Of a stretch of 64,000 bases of DNA, positions 34,312 through 48,686 are shown piece after piece (the stretch's first letter is position 1; each line of letters starts with the position of its first letter). The notes beneath the pieces were generated by a model. That model had not been told where the DNA came from. It did not search any database and saw only the letters and a program-made list of their open reading frames with translations. The stretch is from Bigelowiella natans CCMP2755 (lineage: Eukaryota; Cercozoa; Chlorarachniophyceae): assembly GCA_000320545.1 (NCBI GenBank), contig ADNK01000533.1, forward strand, positions 1-64,000, written 5' to 3'. A program made the translations under genes and the position numbers.

Positions 34312-35548
34312 TTCTTCGCCTCAGCTGTGTAGCCGTTCCAGCTGTGGTGGCTTTCATCTTCGTTAATTGCATCTTCTCTGTGATTTAATACTCACAATAA
34401 TGTAGATGTTTATTTCGCGCATACACGCTCTACACATGCGGCGTGCGAATAACTGTCTGTACTTAGGTTTGGCATAGGCAGTCATTCCAGTACGCACATC
34501 TAAACATGCAGTAGCGTAGCTATTTTACACTTTTTGCAAGTTATGTCCCAACATATGATGGCCACACCATTCTGTACGACTTAGATAATTGTTTAGTAGC
34601 TTTTTGCTTTGCTATATGTGTGCTATACGCTACGATGGCCTACACATCAGCACTAATAAGCGCATGAAGTCATTTCAAACAAAGGCTAGTCACTCCGATA
34701 CTGCTGTACGTGCGTTCATTAATTTACGGACGCTACTATTGCTGATCCACGTGACAGTGCATTTTTGATGTATGTGCGTTTCATTTGTTTTTCTAGAATG
34801 TGGTTCATGCATAGCTACGATTCATGTTTTGGACTGCTAGCTACAAGTGCACGTAGCGTGTACATCGATGCAATGTGCACAATGATTGGCTATGCACGCT
34901 TTGACATGCTATATGAAGATTCACCAGCACTATAATGTGCAAGCTGCGGGTACGTAGCGCTTTCATTCTGCCCTTGTTAGCTTCCAATTATGTCATTTAT
35001 ATATTTGTAAGCGCATTCCCTAATTTTGCTACGCAATCTGCCACACGCTCGAGTGTATACGTGTCTTTTTCTCTTGAGCAATTAATATTATGTATGTGTG
35101 TTACATATACATATATATAAATATATATATACGCTATGCTACGACTAAGTTATATATATACGCTATGCTACGACTAAGTTGAGCAGCAACACCATGAACA
35201 GCCCATCCCCATAATGTTATATGCATGATATACTCACTATTAGACTTTTTATCAGATGATATATGTCTTACATATCTACATAACAAAACAGGAATCATGC
35301 ATGCACCTAATGACATGTCTGAGCAAGCGATGCTACGACTTAAGCCCAGCATTAGGGTAAAATTATAATCATATAACGCTATCATTCTTTAATTTTGTCT
35401 ATCTTCCTATCATTTCCCTCATTATTTCTTTTCCGAATCGCCTTCCTGGCGCGGGCGAGCCATTGCGCCCCTATTTGTTTGCAGGCCATCCAAACCCAAA
35501 GTTTGAGTTTGGGCGCTTTCGCAAGGTTTTTCGATTTTGCCTACCAAA
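34312..35548. other. Tail-to-tail spacer between carrier and channel genes
   Basis: AT-rich, with many CATG/GCTAGC-like words, a TA tract near 35108-35130 and a 29-bp tandem repeat at 35122-35179. No supported gene is present. The last exon of the minus-strand channel gene begins just to the right. Confidence 0.5.
35122..35179. repeat. 29-bp tandem repeat, two copies
   Basis: TATATATATACGCTATGCTA followed by CGACTAAGT occurs twice in a row. A third partial copy (GCGATGCTACGACTTAAG) appears at about 35328. Confidence 0.85.
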
Positions 35549-37331
35549 TCATAGAGATATGTGTGTGTGCTTCACTCGCATGCGGAGATAGAAATGCGTG
35601 TGTAAGACGGACACAAGCGGTGCAACTATGTATGTGCAATATCTAGAGCGCGCTTGCACTACTTTCGCATCAGAGCCGAATTCTTGTTCCAGAAGCCTAG
35701 CCTCCTCTTCCGAAAAATTAGCGAGTACGGACCTGCAAACGGATCGATTGGATGTGAGGTGACGGGCCATAACAAGTGGCTAGTGGTGGATGAGTGATGA
35801 AGTTGAATTCCCAGCCCAAAAGCAACCATAGAAATAATGATACGTCCATTCACATTTTTGTGTATGTTATATTATTTTTTTGAAAGCAAAAAGATAGGTT
35901 ATCTGGGGTTTGGGGAAGGGAAATAGTGGATGGTATCCTACTTGGAGATAATCCGAAGGGTGGCCTCATAGTGACACACCCAAACAAGATCGTCCTGGAT
36001 GGTAGTGGGAGAGAAGGGAGGGCAACCAAGGGCGAAATCAAACGATCAAACCATAAGCAGGGGAGAGGAAGTGGGATGGAACATCAATAAGTGTCATCAC
36101 ATAAACGTAAATGTGGGTTAGTTGCAATTAGCTGCTGGCAAATTAGGAGGAGCGGTCGATAGTGCATACCTTTTCGTCGAGAGTGACCTCTAATGGTGAG
36201 ATTATTCTGCATTCAGAGAGGAAACGGGGAGGGGGAAGGAATTGCTCATTAGCTCGAACATGACATGACAGTAACAATAATCTTCTAGCTGATATGACAT
36301 TCTTCCCCCATTCTTCCTCCCCCCCCTTCCACTCTCTGCTCCTTTTCCCTTCCAGTCCTTATCCGAAACATTCCTCCAATCGGAGCCATGATAAGACCGA
36401 CAACAGCAACAATGATTTCATAATAACAGAAGTGTCATAGTAAATATAGCATTCCCGGCAAACCTATCACCTCGAATTCTTTTTTGAAGAAGCGGCCTTA
36501 TACTCTTTGTATTCACGGGCCCGCACTTGGAAAACACAGAGCGGCAGATTGGACTTGAGGTGCGCCATCACAATGAGAGCCTTAAACACATTGTCGTTCT
36601 TCCCGTCGCCGCCGCCCTTGTTTCTCAACGCGTCCGTGCTGACCCCTATGGGCTGCCCGACGCTTGAAAGGAGGTGTATCACATCCGTCGCCGGTAGGAA
36701 CCCGGTGCCTTGCGGATCAAAGGCGCTCCAGATGTCCCGCCACTCGTGGAGGGACTCCAATGAGCTCTCGCTGTCCTGCGTCGCGGTACTGAAGCTTTCC
36801 AGAATCACGGCGATGAACAAGTTGACCTGTAGTGTGGAGAGAGGAATGGAAAGAGAATCGAAACAACCGTTGGCGGTCGAGGCATTTCCCATCGCTGCAC
36901 GCGCGCTTTGCATATACGACTTTGTGTGAAGATATGTACTCATATTATGACCCTCCCGCTGAACGCCCATTTATTAGGATGGTGCCCGTGCTCTTACCAT
37001 AACGAGCGCGACGAAAATCATGAAGGAGATGGTGTAGACCGGCGACCACGGATAGCCACAGTTGCCTTCGGAGTCGGAACACTGGCCACTGGATTCATCG
37101 AGCGAGAGCCCCGTTTGAATCTCTTCCCAGGAATCGCCCGTCGCTAGCCGCCATAGCGTGAGGATGGAGCTGGGGAAGCTGGAGAAGTTCTCATACTGAG
37201 ACAGCCCTGCAGCAGCAGCAGCAGCAGTCATAGGAACGGAGCAAACCGACAGCAGAAGGAAGGAATGAAGGAAGGGAGAATGCTACGTCAGAGATGATAC
37301 ATAGAGCTCTGCACTCCTCAGCCATGCAGAA

Positions 37332-37369
<38 letters not shown>

Positions 37370-39687
37370 CGCTCGCTCGCGCGACGTATGCACCTGGGTC
37401 CGCCCACGCGATCTTTCCGAAGAGGTTGACGCCCAAGATCGCATATATGTAGAAGATGATGAAGATCAGCGAGCCGACATTTATCAGCGAGGAACTCGAC
37501 TGCAGGAGCGTATCGAAGAGGCTGCGCAGCGCCTTCACTCTTGCCACCACGCGGAAAAGCCGCGCTAGCCGAAACAGCCGGAGCGCGCTCAATCCACCCC
37601 CATCTGCGAGACCGTAGGAGCCGAGCGAGATCAACACCACAACGAAGTCGAAAATGTTCCATCCGCTGCTAAAGTACATCCTACAGCCCTGCTCGCCGTA
37701 TCAAGAGAGGGGGAGAGAGAAGGAGCGGGAGGGGGCCGGGGAGAGTGAAAGGGAGAGGGAAAGAAGGAATAGATTAAGAAATAAGTGGCAAATCTTGAAA
37801 GCAGCCGCTGTGCGATGTTGGATGTGTGCATTGCCCATGGTGTAATATGGGCTGAGACGAAAGCAACTTGGTGGTTAGTGATTAACATTCTAGGTCTGTG
37901 AGGGGAGGGGGGGTTGGAGGGGAGATCGAACTGCTACAATTGCTTTGAGAGCATATCTACACGTCCCTATCCTTAATCATCACTTGCGCACGGCACAACA
38001 CATATGAGAACCAACCCAGGCGGAAAGTTTGATGACAACTTCGAGGGAGAAGATGACGTTGAAGAAGATGTTCGACATGAACACGAACACTGATAGCCTG
38101 GGATATGCAGATGACATTCGTATAAATATGCAAATCTTGAACGTAGAGAACAAGCTGCTGATGCGAAATGCCCATCATCATCAACAGCAGCACGCACAAA
38201 CACACGCATAAACACATATACGGGCTTCGATGACCACCAAGAAAGATCTACGGCTGCCACCGGAGCATGGCAACGGCTACGACTAAGGAGAAGCACTCAA
38301 AAAGACACTTTTTGGAAAAAATAACCCACTCCTGCGGCTCCTGATAATGCTGGGAGGCGGTGATGAGCGCATTCAGGCCAATGCAGGTCAGAATGAAGGA
38401 CTCGAACATGAACTCAGGGTTGTTTGGCTGCCCAACGAGCCGATAGAAATACTTGCAGAGATAGCCGTGGTTCAATGGGGACGTGTTCTTCGGGAGGCGA
38501 GTCCTGGACGCCAGCTTACTGTCCCTCTTCATTCGCCGCTGTGTCGGTAGAAAATTACTCGTCAGTTGTAGTAGTGATAGTAGTAGTAGTAGTAGTAGTA
38601 GTAGTAGCAGCAGTAATGAGCATGCACATGACACAAACAGCAGCATATCGCTGCAACCGCCGAGTATTTGGAACGGATAGAAAAGCTTCTTTCGCTGCTC
38701 TACGGACCATGTTGGCCATGTAAGAGAGCAGCAAGAAAGTAACGATTGTGTTTGTCTCCCCCTAAGCTATGCAAAAAGTTGTTGTTCATGCTGCTATTTC
38801 CCCTCATTTTCTTCTCGATGAAGCTCCACCTGTTCCTCCGTGAGGAATGCCGAGCCGTTGAACTGCTGGTGTAACTTATTGAACTTATCGATGAGGACGG
38901 CCACGAATAAGTTCATCGCAAACATGGAGGACAAGAAGATGAAGATGATGTAGAACAGGCCCCAGGCGGGCGCATGATTCCGGGAAGGCTGCATCTCGAC
39001 GCCAACCTTTGTACGCACACGTGCAAGTCTCACATTCAGGATTTGTTCCACCAACATTTCTACTTGTACGGTGGCCAGGTCTCGCAATCACATACGCGTG
39101 TTCTTAGATATATTGATGTATTGGTGGTAGTAGTAGTAGTAGTAGTACCGCATCTATGCTCGCATACATAATCACGTTCCAGTTGGATGTCGTTGCCACG
39201 CGGAAGAGCGTCAGAAACGCCTCGTACATGTTGTCGAAGTTGAAACTGTTACACACATCATTGCAAAAACACAAAAATTACAAAACACAGCCGTTTGAGC
39301 GGTGCGGCGAACAAACGGATGGCTCATCATATGTCATCTCCAAGCATCAACACCGTCCCCGTGAGACGACGGCACGTACTCGGCATTTTTCCACTGGCCG
39401 CCGCGCGACAGGCATTCCGCCTTGTCCCTGACGTCAGGAATGGTGCAGGAGAAGAATTTCCCCTTGAACTCGTCCACGCATAGAATAGCGAATACCACGA
39501 ACAGCACTACAAGAAACAGGGCGATGTTGGCAACAGAAGGCATGGCTTCAGCCGTCGAGAGCAAGACCACCCTCGTGTTCCGCATTCGAACCTAGGAGAT
39601 GGGAAGGATGAGGGCGAGAAGAGAATCTATCGATGGAAGCGATCGCGCACAGCCTACCCATCTTCCTGATGATCATGCTGTATGTGG

Positions 39688-39732
<45 letters not shown>

Positions 39733-42140
39733 CAGCAGCAGCGGCAGCAACGTCAAAATCAAACAACGAACCAGAATGCGCAGGGGCCTGAAAGCACGAG
39801 ATATCCTCAGGAATTCAGCTCCAGGAAGGAACGAAAGGACGGAGAGGATGACGATCAGCCCGTCGATTCGATTGAACGCGTCTCCGAAATATGTCCCATC
39901 TATGGCGTACGCCTCAATGACCTCCTTCCTCGCATCTGTGAAGGTAGCATAGTGCGAACTGTCAGAGAGATTCCAAGAGAAAACCCGTTGACGTAGTCAA
40001 AGCTTGATGCTGTCTTGTATATAAGAGCTACTGCAGCATCATCATCAGCATCATCATCATCATCATCATCATTCTCGTCATCGTTATTTCATACTTAATG
40101 GGGGGAGAGGAGCCCACGGCATCGTCCTTGGGCCCGGACCCATTGCGACAATCTTGATGAGCATCTCCAGCGCGAAGACGATTGTGAATGCAATGTCCGC
40201 CCCGAAAAACGCCTGGATTATTTGTTATTTTGTTTTCGCTTTTTTTTTCTTCAGAAAGTTCGCCCCCTCGCTCCTCTCACAAGTTCCCCATGACCCACCC
40301 CGGCTCTTTCCGTGTAATATCTCTCGTGATTAGTGTTGTGGTGATGTGAATCTGAAATCATGCTGCTAATCATTATAACCACGACAACGACGTCGACTAC
40401 TACTACTACTACTACTGCACAACTGCTACTACAAATACCGGATTCGGCTCGTTCGAATGCGGGTCATCAATAGCAAGGATGATGCAGTTTATGGCAACCA
40501 ACATGCTTACGCCGTTCTTAAACCACCGCTTCTCTACGATGGCTATCAGCCTCTTGCGCAAAGGGTGGTCCGGCCTCATCCCAAACGACGTGATCATCGC
40601 TTTCTCCTGATGAGTTTTATTTAATTTGTTCAGATATACAGGGTGATATATTTTGTCAGGAGAGGGATGGCGGTGGTGGTGGTGTTTTAGGCAACGACGG
40701 CGGTGGCGCCACCACGCACTGCTACTGCTGCTAATACTGCCATTATTACTGCTGCTGCTCAAATTCTTACCCGTATCTGCTGCACCTCGATATTCGATAA
40801 GACGGAGGACTGCCGTCTCCTCATTCGGTGAGATGATGGCGAGTCCATTGACCTGCTTCTCCTTATGCTCTGCAGATGCGCTGTGGGCGATGGTGTTCCT
40901 ATTATCCCTGCAACTTCTCCTTGATGTTTCGTCTCCCCCCCCGCCAATCTTGAGGCTGTCCCCGCTTCTGTTGTTGCTTTTGCTGATGTTCGAAGAGGCA
41001 TTAATTCAATAGCCCTTGTAGTATTCTTTTTATTCTTAGGGGTATTTCTCCGATAGCCGTCCTTGTGGTCGTTATTACTCCTTTCGGGTGTTTTTGTTTC
41101 TGGAAAAAGACTTGCTGCAGAGGAAAGTCCACTAGTACCTCCTTCGGATATTGGTTTCCGTACTCCTCCTCCTTTTAGTATCATCTCAGGGATGTTTGTC
41201 TGGAGAAGATTGAGGCTCTCAGCCTGCTTTGGTGACCTTGGTGACGACATCCCGGAGAAAGGTTTCGCTGCGGAGATCGAAGGACTACTGTGGCCGGGTG
41301 AAAGAGATTTGCGTCTGAAGATATTTATTTTGGAGAGAACGGAGTGTCGCTTTTTCTCCGCCTTCTCGAGTTCCTTCCGGTCCTTCTCGCCCAAGTAGTA
41401 CTCATACTGCATGCGCTTGATCTCCTTCTGACGGTCCTCAATTTGGGTCTGGCGTTTCCCCTGAGCAGGATGTAAAATAAGCAGCATTGCACACAACACG
41501 CACGCATAAGGAAAGACATATGCATTCTAGAAATTCGATACTCATGTACGACGATCGACACCGCGTGTTACTATTGCCGTGCTAGTACGCACGCACACTG
41601 CATCATTTTGCAAGAAGAAAGTGCTATCACTATTGCACCTCCACCAACACTGCTGCCATAACAGATTCAAGAAGGAGCAGCTAATGTACTACTCACTCTC
41701 ACCTCGACGACTTGAATCTTGATGATCTCCTTTGGATCTGTGTCCTTGAGCATTTCCCGCATCGCTATGTCCCTGGCTATTGATACCTAGAACGAAGGTG
41801 AAGGGAAGAGACAAAGAGCGACAGCAGGACGTGTTTTTACAGAAAAGGTAGGCGACTGCTCGCTATTGTTATTTCCGTTGGCGTCTCCTTCCCCTCCTCC
41901 TCTTCCTCCTCCTTCTCATCGTCGTAGCAATCCAAATTTTTTGCTATAGTCGTGGTGGTGTTACTACCTGTAGCTGCTCATCGTCTTGGAACTGGATCAG
42001 CAGCATGGCGATGAAGAGGTTTACGATCATGAAGTCGCCAAGAACAATCAGCGACACAAAGTAGAGGGGCGTGATGCGGGATGTTTTGGCCGTTATTTCC
42101 CACATCACATCTGGCCACGAATCGCCACTGAAAGAGTAGA

Positions 42141-42183
<43 letters not shown>

Positions 42184-42257
42184 AAAGGCGCCAGAATGCA
42201 ATTAAGATTCAGATAATTGCACCAGCGGATGGCCACATATGCACTTATTAATATATA

Positions 42258-42300
<43 letters not shown>

Positions 42301-44169
42301 ACACGTGTATAAATGCTGTCTCTGTGTGCATTATGAACATGTGCGCGTGATATATTGTAGTAAAATGCTTGTGTTTGTCTCCTTGTCGCTCCGGACGAAG
42401 AGAACCTCGTTATTGTACCTGACGCATTGAAAGACGAGGAGGAACGATGCCCATAAGTCGTCAAAGCTCCACCGTGATGTCGACTCGGTTAGTTTCCCGG
42501 CGAACAGCTGCACGCCTAGCACCTGATGTGTGTAGAGGGTGGAGAAAGTGAAGGCATTGTGTTTGCATCGTTGACACACGTTTTCAAGATGGAAAGAATC
42601 TTCCCCCATCCATCTCGACGATGACAAAGAGGAAAGGCGGGACGACTGATGAAGCGGACCAACAACTTCTTACCGCGAACATGAAGAGGAACACCATTAC
42701 GAGTAGAATCAAGTACATCACCTTCGAATCACAACATCCAACGTGGTAAGAACGGGGGGGGGGGGGGAGGCGAAGGGTACACGGGTACAGAAAGCCCACA
42801 TCTCCATCATTTACGCGACTATCGCCCCTATGCCATATGCTAGCCGCACATCAGCAGCAAAAGCTACAGCTACAGCAAGTACCTGGACCAAGCAATTGAT
42901 GATGACCACGAAGAGTTTTCTCAAGTCGCGCACGTTGTTGAACAGCTTGAAGATCCGCAGCAGCCGCAGTGTCCGCAGGCCCGAAACCTGAGACAGAACC
43001 GTGTCGTCAAATGGTATTGGAGTCTACTTCGCGATATCTATTTCGTGCGTTGCGGGTGCGTGGCGGGTGCGGCATGCATGCATACATGCAAGCGTAGGCC
43101 GTAGTATGGGTGAGGTACGATTGGCTTATTCTTTCTCTAGATTCTGTCGTGGTGGCATAAATTCTAGGACTACTACCTGGTTGGCGTTCGGGATGAAAGA
43201 GATTAGCACGATGAACGCATCGAAGCGGTTCCATGGGTCGCACAGATATCCACGTAGCCCCAGCCCCGCCAGCTTGAGCAGCATCTCCACCAGGAACACC
43301 AATGCGCATGCCTGCACAGCGGATGACAGCAGAGAGACAACGAGAATGGGTGGAGGTAGGAGCATTGCGGTAGCGGAAAGGGGAGGGGGCGGAAAAGAGA
43401 CAAAAGCCACTCATCAATCGAGTAGTTTAAGTGTTCATTCGATTGGTTTTGGTTTTGGTTTTGGTTTTGGTTTTGGGTGTGGGTGTGGATGTGGGTGCGT
43501 GTGTAGTCGTTTCTTCTTCCTTACAAAATTGATTTCCTCAATGAATTTCTCTTCCGCCGTGGAGATTCCGTAGTAGTTGTACGAGAGTGCGGCTGTGTTG
43601 AGCAGGATGACAAGGTTTACAAAGATCTTCATCCACATCGATGAAGTCACAACGACAAAGATGCTTCGAAACACGGCCGGCTTGTTCTGAAGCCAGAGGG
43701 TCGGATATCTACCAATGCCAACCAGCATCACCATGGGGAAAAATAAAACGGATGAGGAAATTGTGATCGTGTGCGCGAGTGAGGGTAAGTGCATGCATTT
43801 GTTCGTGTGCACGTGTTTTGCGGGTAGAGGTGGGTTGATGGTGAAAGCAGGCCACGTCTCGCAGAGCCGTCGATCCGCAATTTATTGAGACGTTCGAGGA
43901 CCGCAGGAAAAAGACGAAAAGGTTCGGGCGACGGGGAGGGAGGAGGGGGGGACAGACGGTGGAAATCCCAACCTCACGCTCCAGAAGGAATGTATCATCG
44001 AGAGCGCGTTGCGCTCGGTCTCTGTCGTTTTTTCCAGCCAATTCTTGAGAAACTCGAGTCGGATATTCTTCAGCCTGCCCTGTATCTACAGGTGTCATGC
44101 AGCAGCAGCAACAACAATCAAAACGAGAAAAATCAATGATTCCGACGAGAGTGGTAAGATAAATCAACA

Positions 44170-44210
<41 letters not shown>

Positions 44211-46754
44211 TATGTATGTGTGTGTGTGTTATTTATATCTTCTTACCTCTTGCGTGTGTGTGTGTGTGTGTGTGTGTGTTTATGTTTACGTGCATGCGCA
44301 CAAGCATATTATACCTTGTCTACAATGACCCTGTTATGCAACAACAGCATTTCGTTGTACCCGATGTGCTCGCTAACCACCATGTTAATGTTGTTCTTCA
44401 GCTGGAGAGCTTCGCGGTTACTATACTTATTTTCTCGAGCGAAAAAGGTCGATTTGCTCCCCCCCTTGCGCGCTACGAGGCCGCTGTTATCCAGGTCCCT
44501 GTCCGAGCGACTAGCAGTGATGGCGTTCTTACTGCTGTCCATCCTCCTTCCTGCTACTTCTTTGGCGTATTTTTGGCTAAACCACTTCCCACCTCCCTCC
44601 GAGGCTTCAAGTGCGCTGAACGCCGGTACCTGGAAGAATTTTAGCTCGAACTCGTCGAGGAATTCGCCAATTATATGATCATTGACGGGCCAAAATCCGC
44701 GGTGCTCAAGGAGGAGTTGTTGCAATGGCCCTCCGCTCGTCGCAATCTTCTGTTCCCCTCTGCTGCTGCCCTGTCTGCTATGGCTCCGCAATCGAAAACC
44801 GGCGGGCATGACCTGTTCGAAAGTAATACGTTGGAATTGGGTGACGACGGCCCCATGGGCAAGCAGGATAATATTGATGGAAGTGGAATGATGATGACGA
44901 CCATGTTGATGAGGATTATCATGATAATAGTGATGATGATGCAAATAACATCAGTGATGGAACAACAGTCAAGCCACCCCCCAGACGGCTTACTGCAAAT
45001 ACAGCTGCTAGTCAAACATGCTCTCACTTCATTATCACATCGGGAAGTCACTCACCGGGCAGCCTTCCGACCGCAACCAGAGTCTATACTTCAGCTCTAT
45101 TTGACGCTTTTGTTCGATGATCCACAGCGTAATATCCTCAGACACTGCGGCCAAGACCTGAATTTTGAAGGTTTCCTCCGGATCTTTGGAATCATCCGTG
45201 CTAGGGGCATCTTCAAAGGTATCCTTCTCATCATCAGCGTCCAGAACTTTGCCACACGATTCAGTGGGTGCAGAGCGAGGAGAGGTGGTGGGAACGCCGT
45301 CTCCGCTCGCATTGTCATCATCTTCTTCACCGCCATTCACCCCGCACTTTTCCTCCTTCAGCTTCTTCTTCTCCTGCATCTCCTGATGTTGCATCTTCGC
45401 CTGAGGAAAAATGGTAGATGGATGGGAATAACGACACATGGAAGGGCATCTATGTGTGTGTATGCGTCTCCTTGCGTGTCAGATATTCACTAGAAAATAA
45501 CGAAAACCAGAATGTAACAAAGACAGAGGCCTTGTATGTGAAAGAATGACATATAGCATATCGTTGTCACTTTTCTGCTTTTTACACCCCGCGGGGTCAC
45601 AAATAGCCCACTTCTCGGCGCTACCTTCTCATTCTCTGCCCCTGTATGTAGCTGCCGGAAAGCGTCCTTGATGGCCGCAAGCATGAGGTTGAGGGCGAAG
45701 AAGGACACGAGAAGGATCAGGAAGAAGAAGTAGAACCAGACGAAGGGGGACACTCCATCCATCACCGTGTGCAGGATGCTGCCCCACCCGCTCATCGTAA
45801 TCGTTTGAAATATCTGCGCATAGGAAAGACACAACAACAAGCTTATGCATGCTTCCGTGCGTCTTGTGCGCCGAACGAATCGTTATCGTCACCCGAACCA
45901 CCACAGCCATCAGCACATATAATGTCGTCCTCGTCATCATTACTACTACAAACTACTTCTCCTTAGACCTGTAGCAACGCAGACGGAAAATCGTCGAAGC
46001 TCACCACCCCATAGAAGGGGTTTCCGGCCTGCGAAGGGGGAGAGAGATGGCAAAAGGAGATGATCATGCTACGCTGCGTGCACTACTCTAAGACACAACT
46101 GAAGTAGCACTACTATACTTCTAGTAGTAGTACCCATGCTCTCCACCCCATCCCCCCCCTTACCTCGGGTTTGCACGTAGACCCATGCGGACACTGAAAG
46201 AGCCCTGCGGACGTCAGGCTACAAATGCGATCCAGTGGCAGAGTCTCCCCGGACGCATCGTCGAAGCAGCGCTGGCGCAAGATGCCCTTAAACAAGGTCA
46301 CCCCGGTGATACCGAAGAAGAAGAGAAGAAGTGACAGCACGAGCGATACACGGCCAATTGCCGCGACGGAGTAGAGAAGGACGGTCACCAGGGCTCGGAG
46401 TTGTGGGACACGCTTGACCGCCCGGAGCGGCCTCAACACTCTCACCACGCGAATCGCTGAGACGTTCGGCACGCTAGGGATGGCTCCCAAGCAGCCAAAC
46501 ACAACGACGACGAAGTCGATATAGTTCCACCCGTCGCGGAAGTAACCGGGACTCGATGCGTAGTATTCCTCTGGCATACCTGTCCATCCGTTCCATGGAC
46601 AGGGAAAGGGGAGGGGGAGAGAGTAAGAGTTGTGCTTGCACAACATGAACACAATGGAGGGTCGTGTGATGGTAGTAATAACGATGATAGTGTGCTTGTG
46701 AAACCCGCGTCTGTATGTGAATGCGTGCGTGCATGCATGTGTGTATGCGTGTTT

Positions 46755-46791
<37 letters not shown>

Positions 46792-47280
46792 TGAGCATAG
46801 ACTGTCCTTATATATTTTTCTGTGGAAAGTCATTCTTGTTATGAACTCATTAGTTTACTACTAAAACGACTACTAAAACAACAACAACATTAACAACAAC
46901 TACTGCTACTACTACAAAAGTCATTGCCAAAACCATACCGGGGAGCTCCTCCTCACTTTTAGTCTCACGCCAAAGCCCAAGCGCCAGTATTTTTAAGAAC
47001 ATCTCTATGATGAAGATGGAGAGGAAGATAGGGTCCAGAATTCGAGAGACCTTGACTTCCCAGTGGGTCTCAGGATTCAACGGGTTTGAGAAGGCAAGCA
47101 GCACGCAGTTGAAGAGAATTAAGATCAAAATTACGTTGTCGAACCACGCCTGTGATGGTAATAATAATGATCACGATTATCATAACTATCCTCCATTGTG
47201 AGGTCCAACGTCATCCGCATAATTTCACACAACATGGAGCTTTGCAAGGTGCCATGAGATCACTACTTCTTCTTCTCCTT

Positions 47281-47313
<33 letters not shown>

Positions 47314-48117
47314 TTTCTAATCCCCACCTTTGAAGTGATATTCACACGTGCCCAGCGGCTCATGTATTCATACCAGCCCATCGATTGATTCAGGGCCCTT
47401 CGCTTCTCGCTCCTATCTTCCTTCGGTGTTCGCGGAGATTTGCCGCCATGACCAATCCGCAGCATTTGAAAGATAGAAGGCTCTTCTTTTCGGAGCTTAA
47501 CGTCAACAGTAAGCTTAGGTGCGTCCTTAGTGTCGGGCAGGTTGCTGCCGCTGCTGCTATTGAGAGCTTTCTTCCAAGGCTCTCTTCTTCCAAGCGGGGT
47601 GACGCCGAAAGCAAATGTCTTGTCCTTTGCTCTGTTCTGTTTCATTAGATTTAGGGAGTAGCGCCGTTTCTTTGTATCCCCCTTATCCAACATCGTGGAC
47701 GACGAGGACGATACCCCTGAGAATGACTGTCTTCGTTCACACCTCAACTTCTCGTCTGAAGATCTCCTGCCATGTTGTGTTTCTGAATAGCAAATTATGA
47801 ATGTAGGGGAATTCAGTTCGATGACTCAGGTTTGACCTTTACTCCGGGCCACATACTCTCTCCCCTCCTTTCTCCCTTTTGACATCTCATCTATCAGTAG
47901 CAGGACAACTTTGAATACCTAGTGAGACGTCCCTCTGCTCCGCCCGGAAACCCGAAGGGGTGATGCTGCGGCTAGATTCGAGACAGGACTCCTCCAATAA
48001 GCCAGCAGAAGATCTTCCATCCATACCTGTTGTTTCAGAAGATTGTCCACTCCTGTTCTTCGATGAAGTACTCTTTCGTCTGCCATTGGGGATAGCCAAG
48101 GGCGAGGTGTAACTCAT
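35549..48117 (-). CDS. Four-domain voltage-gated cation channel (CaV/NaV superfamily) with S/D/S/D selectivity ring
   Basis: About 30 minus-strand exons encode roughly 2,100 residues with four repeats of six helices. The N-terminal cytosolic part is 48117-47320. Domain I: S1-S2 near 47150-46940, S4 IRVVRVLRPLRAVKR, pore 46010-45620. Domain II: 43710-41960, S4 LRTLRLLRIFK. Domain III: 40610-38830, S4 FLRISRAFRPLRIL, S6 followed by VEMQPSRNHAPAW in the usual order. Domain IV: 38550-36860, S4 ALRLFRLARLFRVVARVK. The plasma membrane is the expected site. Pore motifs are TITMSGWG, CVSGDSW, VATTSNW and LATGDSW. Where CaV channels have Glu in each, this one has Ser, Asp, Ser, Asp. After S6 of domain IV comes an EF-hand-like segment (WSAFDPQGTGFLPATDVIHLL). 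In-phase exons near 36195-36160, 35990-35942 and 35734-35549 extend the C-terminus. Linker exons between domains I and II and near 38690 are the least certain. Confidence 0.9.
43445..43500 (+). repeat. (GGTTTT)5 with degenerate GGGTGT units, telomere-like hexamer array
   Basis: Five exact GGTTTT units (43445-43474) are followed by GGGTGT, GGGTGT, GGATGT and GGGTGC in register. The array lies in an intron of the channel gene, between exons for S1 and S2 of domain II. Confidence 0.9.
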
Positions 48118-48686
48118 ACTTGAGAGCGGGCTAGTATCGAGGGAACAAGACCGCTCCTGCTACTACTACTATTACTACTGTGAACTATCTTGGAGGAAGT
48201 TGCCTCTCCTTATTAATTGGCACTGGCAAGATCTAGTACTTGGGGGCAGGGATGGGCCAGCCAGCTGCGGCCATCCACTTAACATGCTGCCGGCGGCTTC
48301 TGGTAACCGAATCCGTTTCAGTTTTCGCAGCTTTCACGGGAAAACTTCTTGACGGGAGAACAACGCGTAGTCTTGAAGAACGACATAGCTTGCATACGCT
48401 ACCTGCATCGCGGTTGTCCCGAGGGTTTACCTCTCTGCGACATAAAAAGGGTTGTCGCTGTTGGGATATGGTGGCTGTTATACAATTTTCCTTTCCCGCA
48501 AAATCTTAGAGGCCTTGTCTGTGGTTGTTTCCCGCCTGAAAAATATTCCAAATTCGGAACAAAGTCTGACAACAGTCTGACAACACTCGCCCTTAACGAA
48601 CTCTTCATCTTCCGAGCGATCCCTTCGCTCAGGAACCCCACCCAGGCGCGGGAGGTACGCGAGCCTCAGCCGCTGAGGCTGGAAAA
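48118..48686. promoter_or_regulatory. Divergent region between channel and prolyl-tRNA synthetase genes
   Basis: 569 bp between the two start codons. Small open frames on both strands (for example 48349-48726 plus) show no family resemblance and would overlap the synthetase start. Promoters of both genes should lie here. Confidence 0.4.

Noticed and set aside
43001-43573. 190-codon plus-strand frame across channel exons
   Set aside because: It is antisense to the S2-S3 exon of domain II and runs through a telomere-like repeat; no independent signature.
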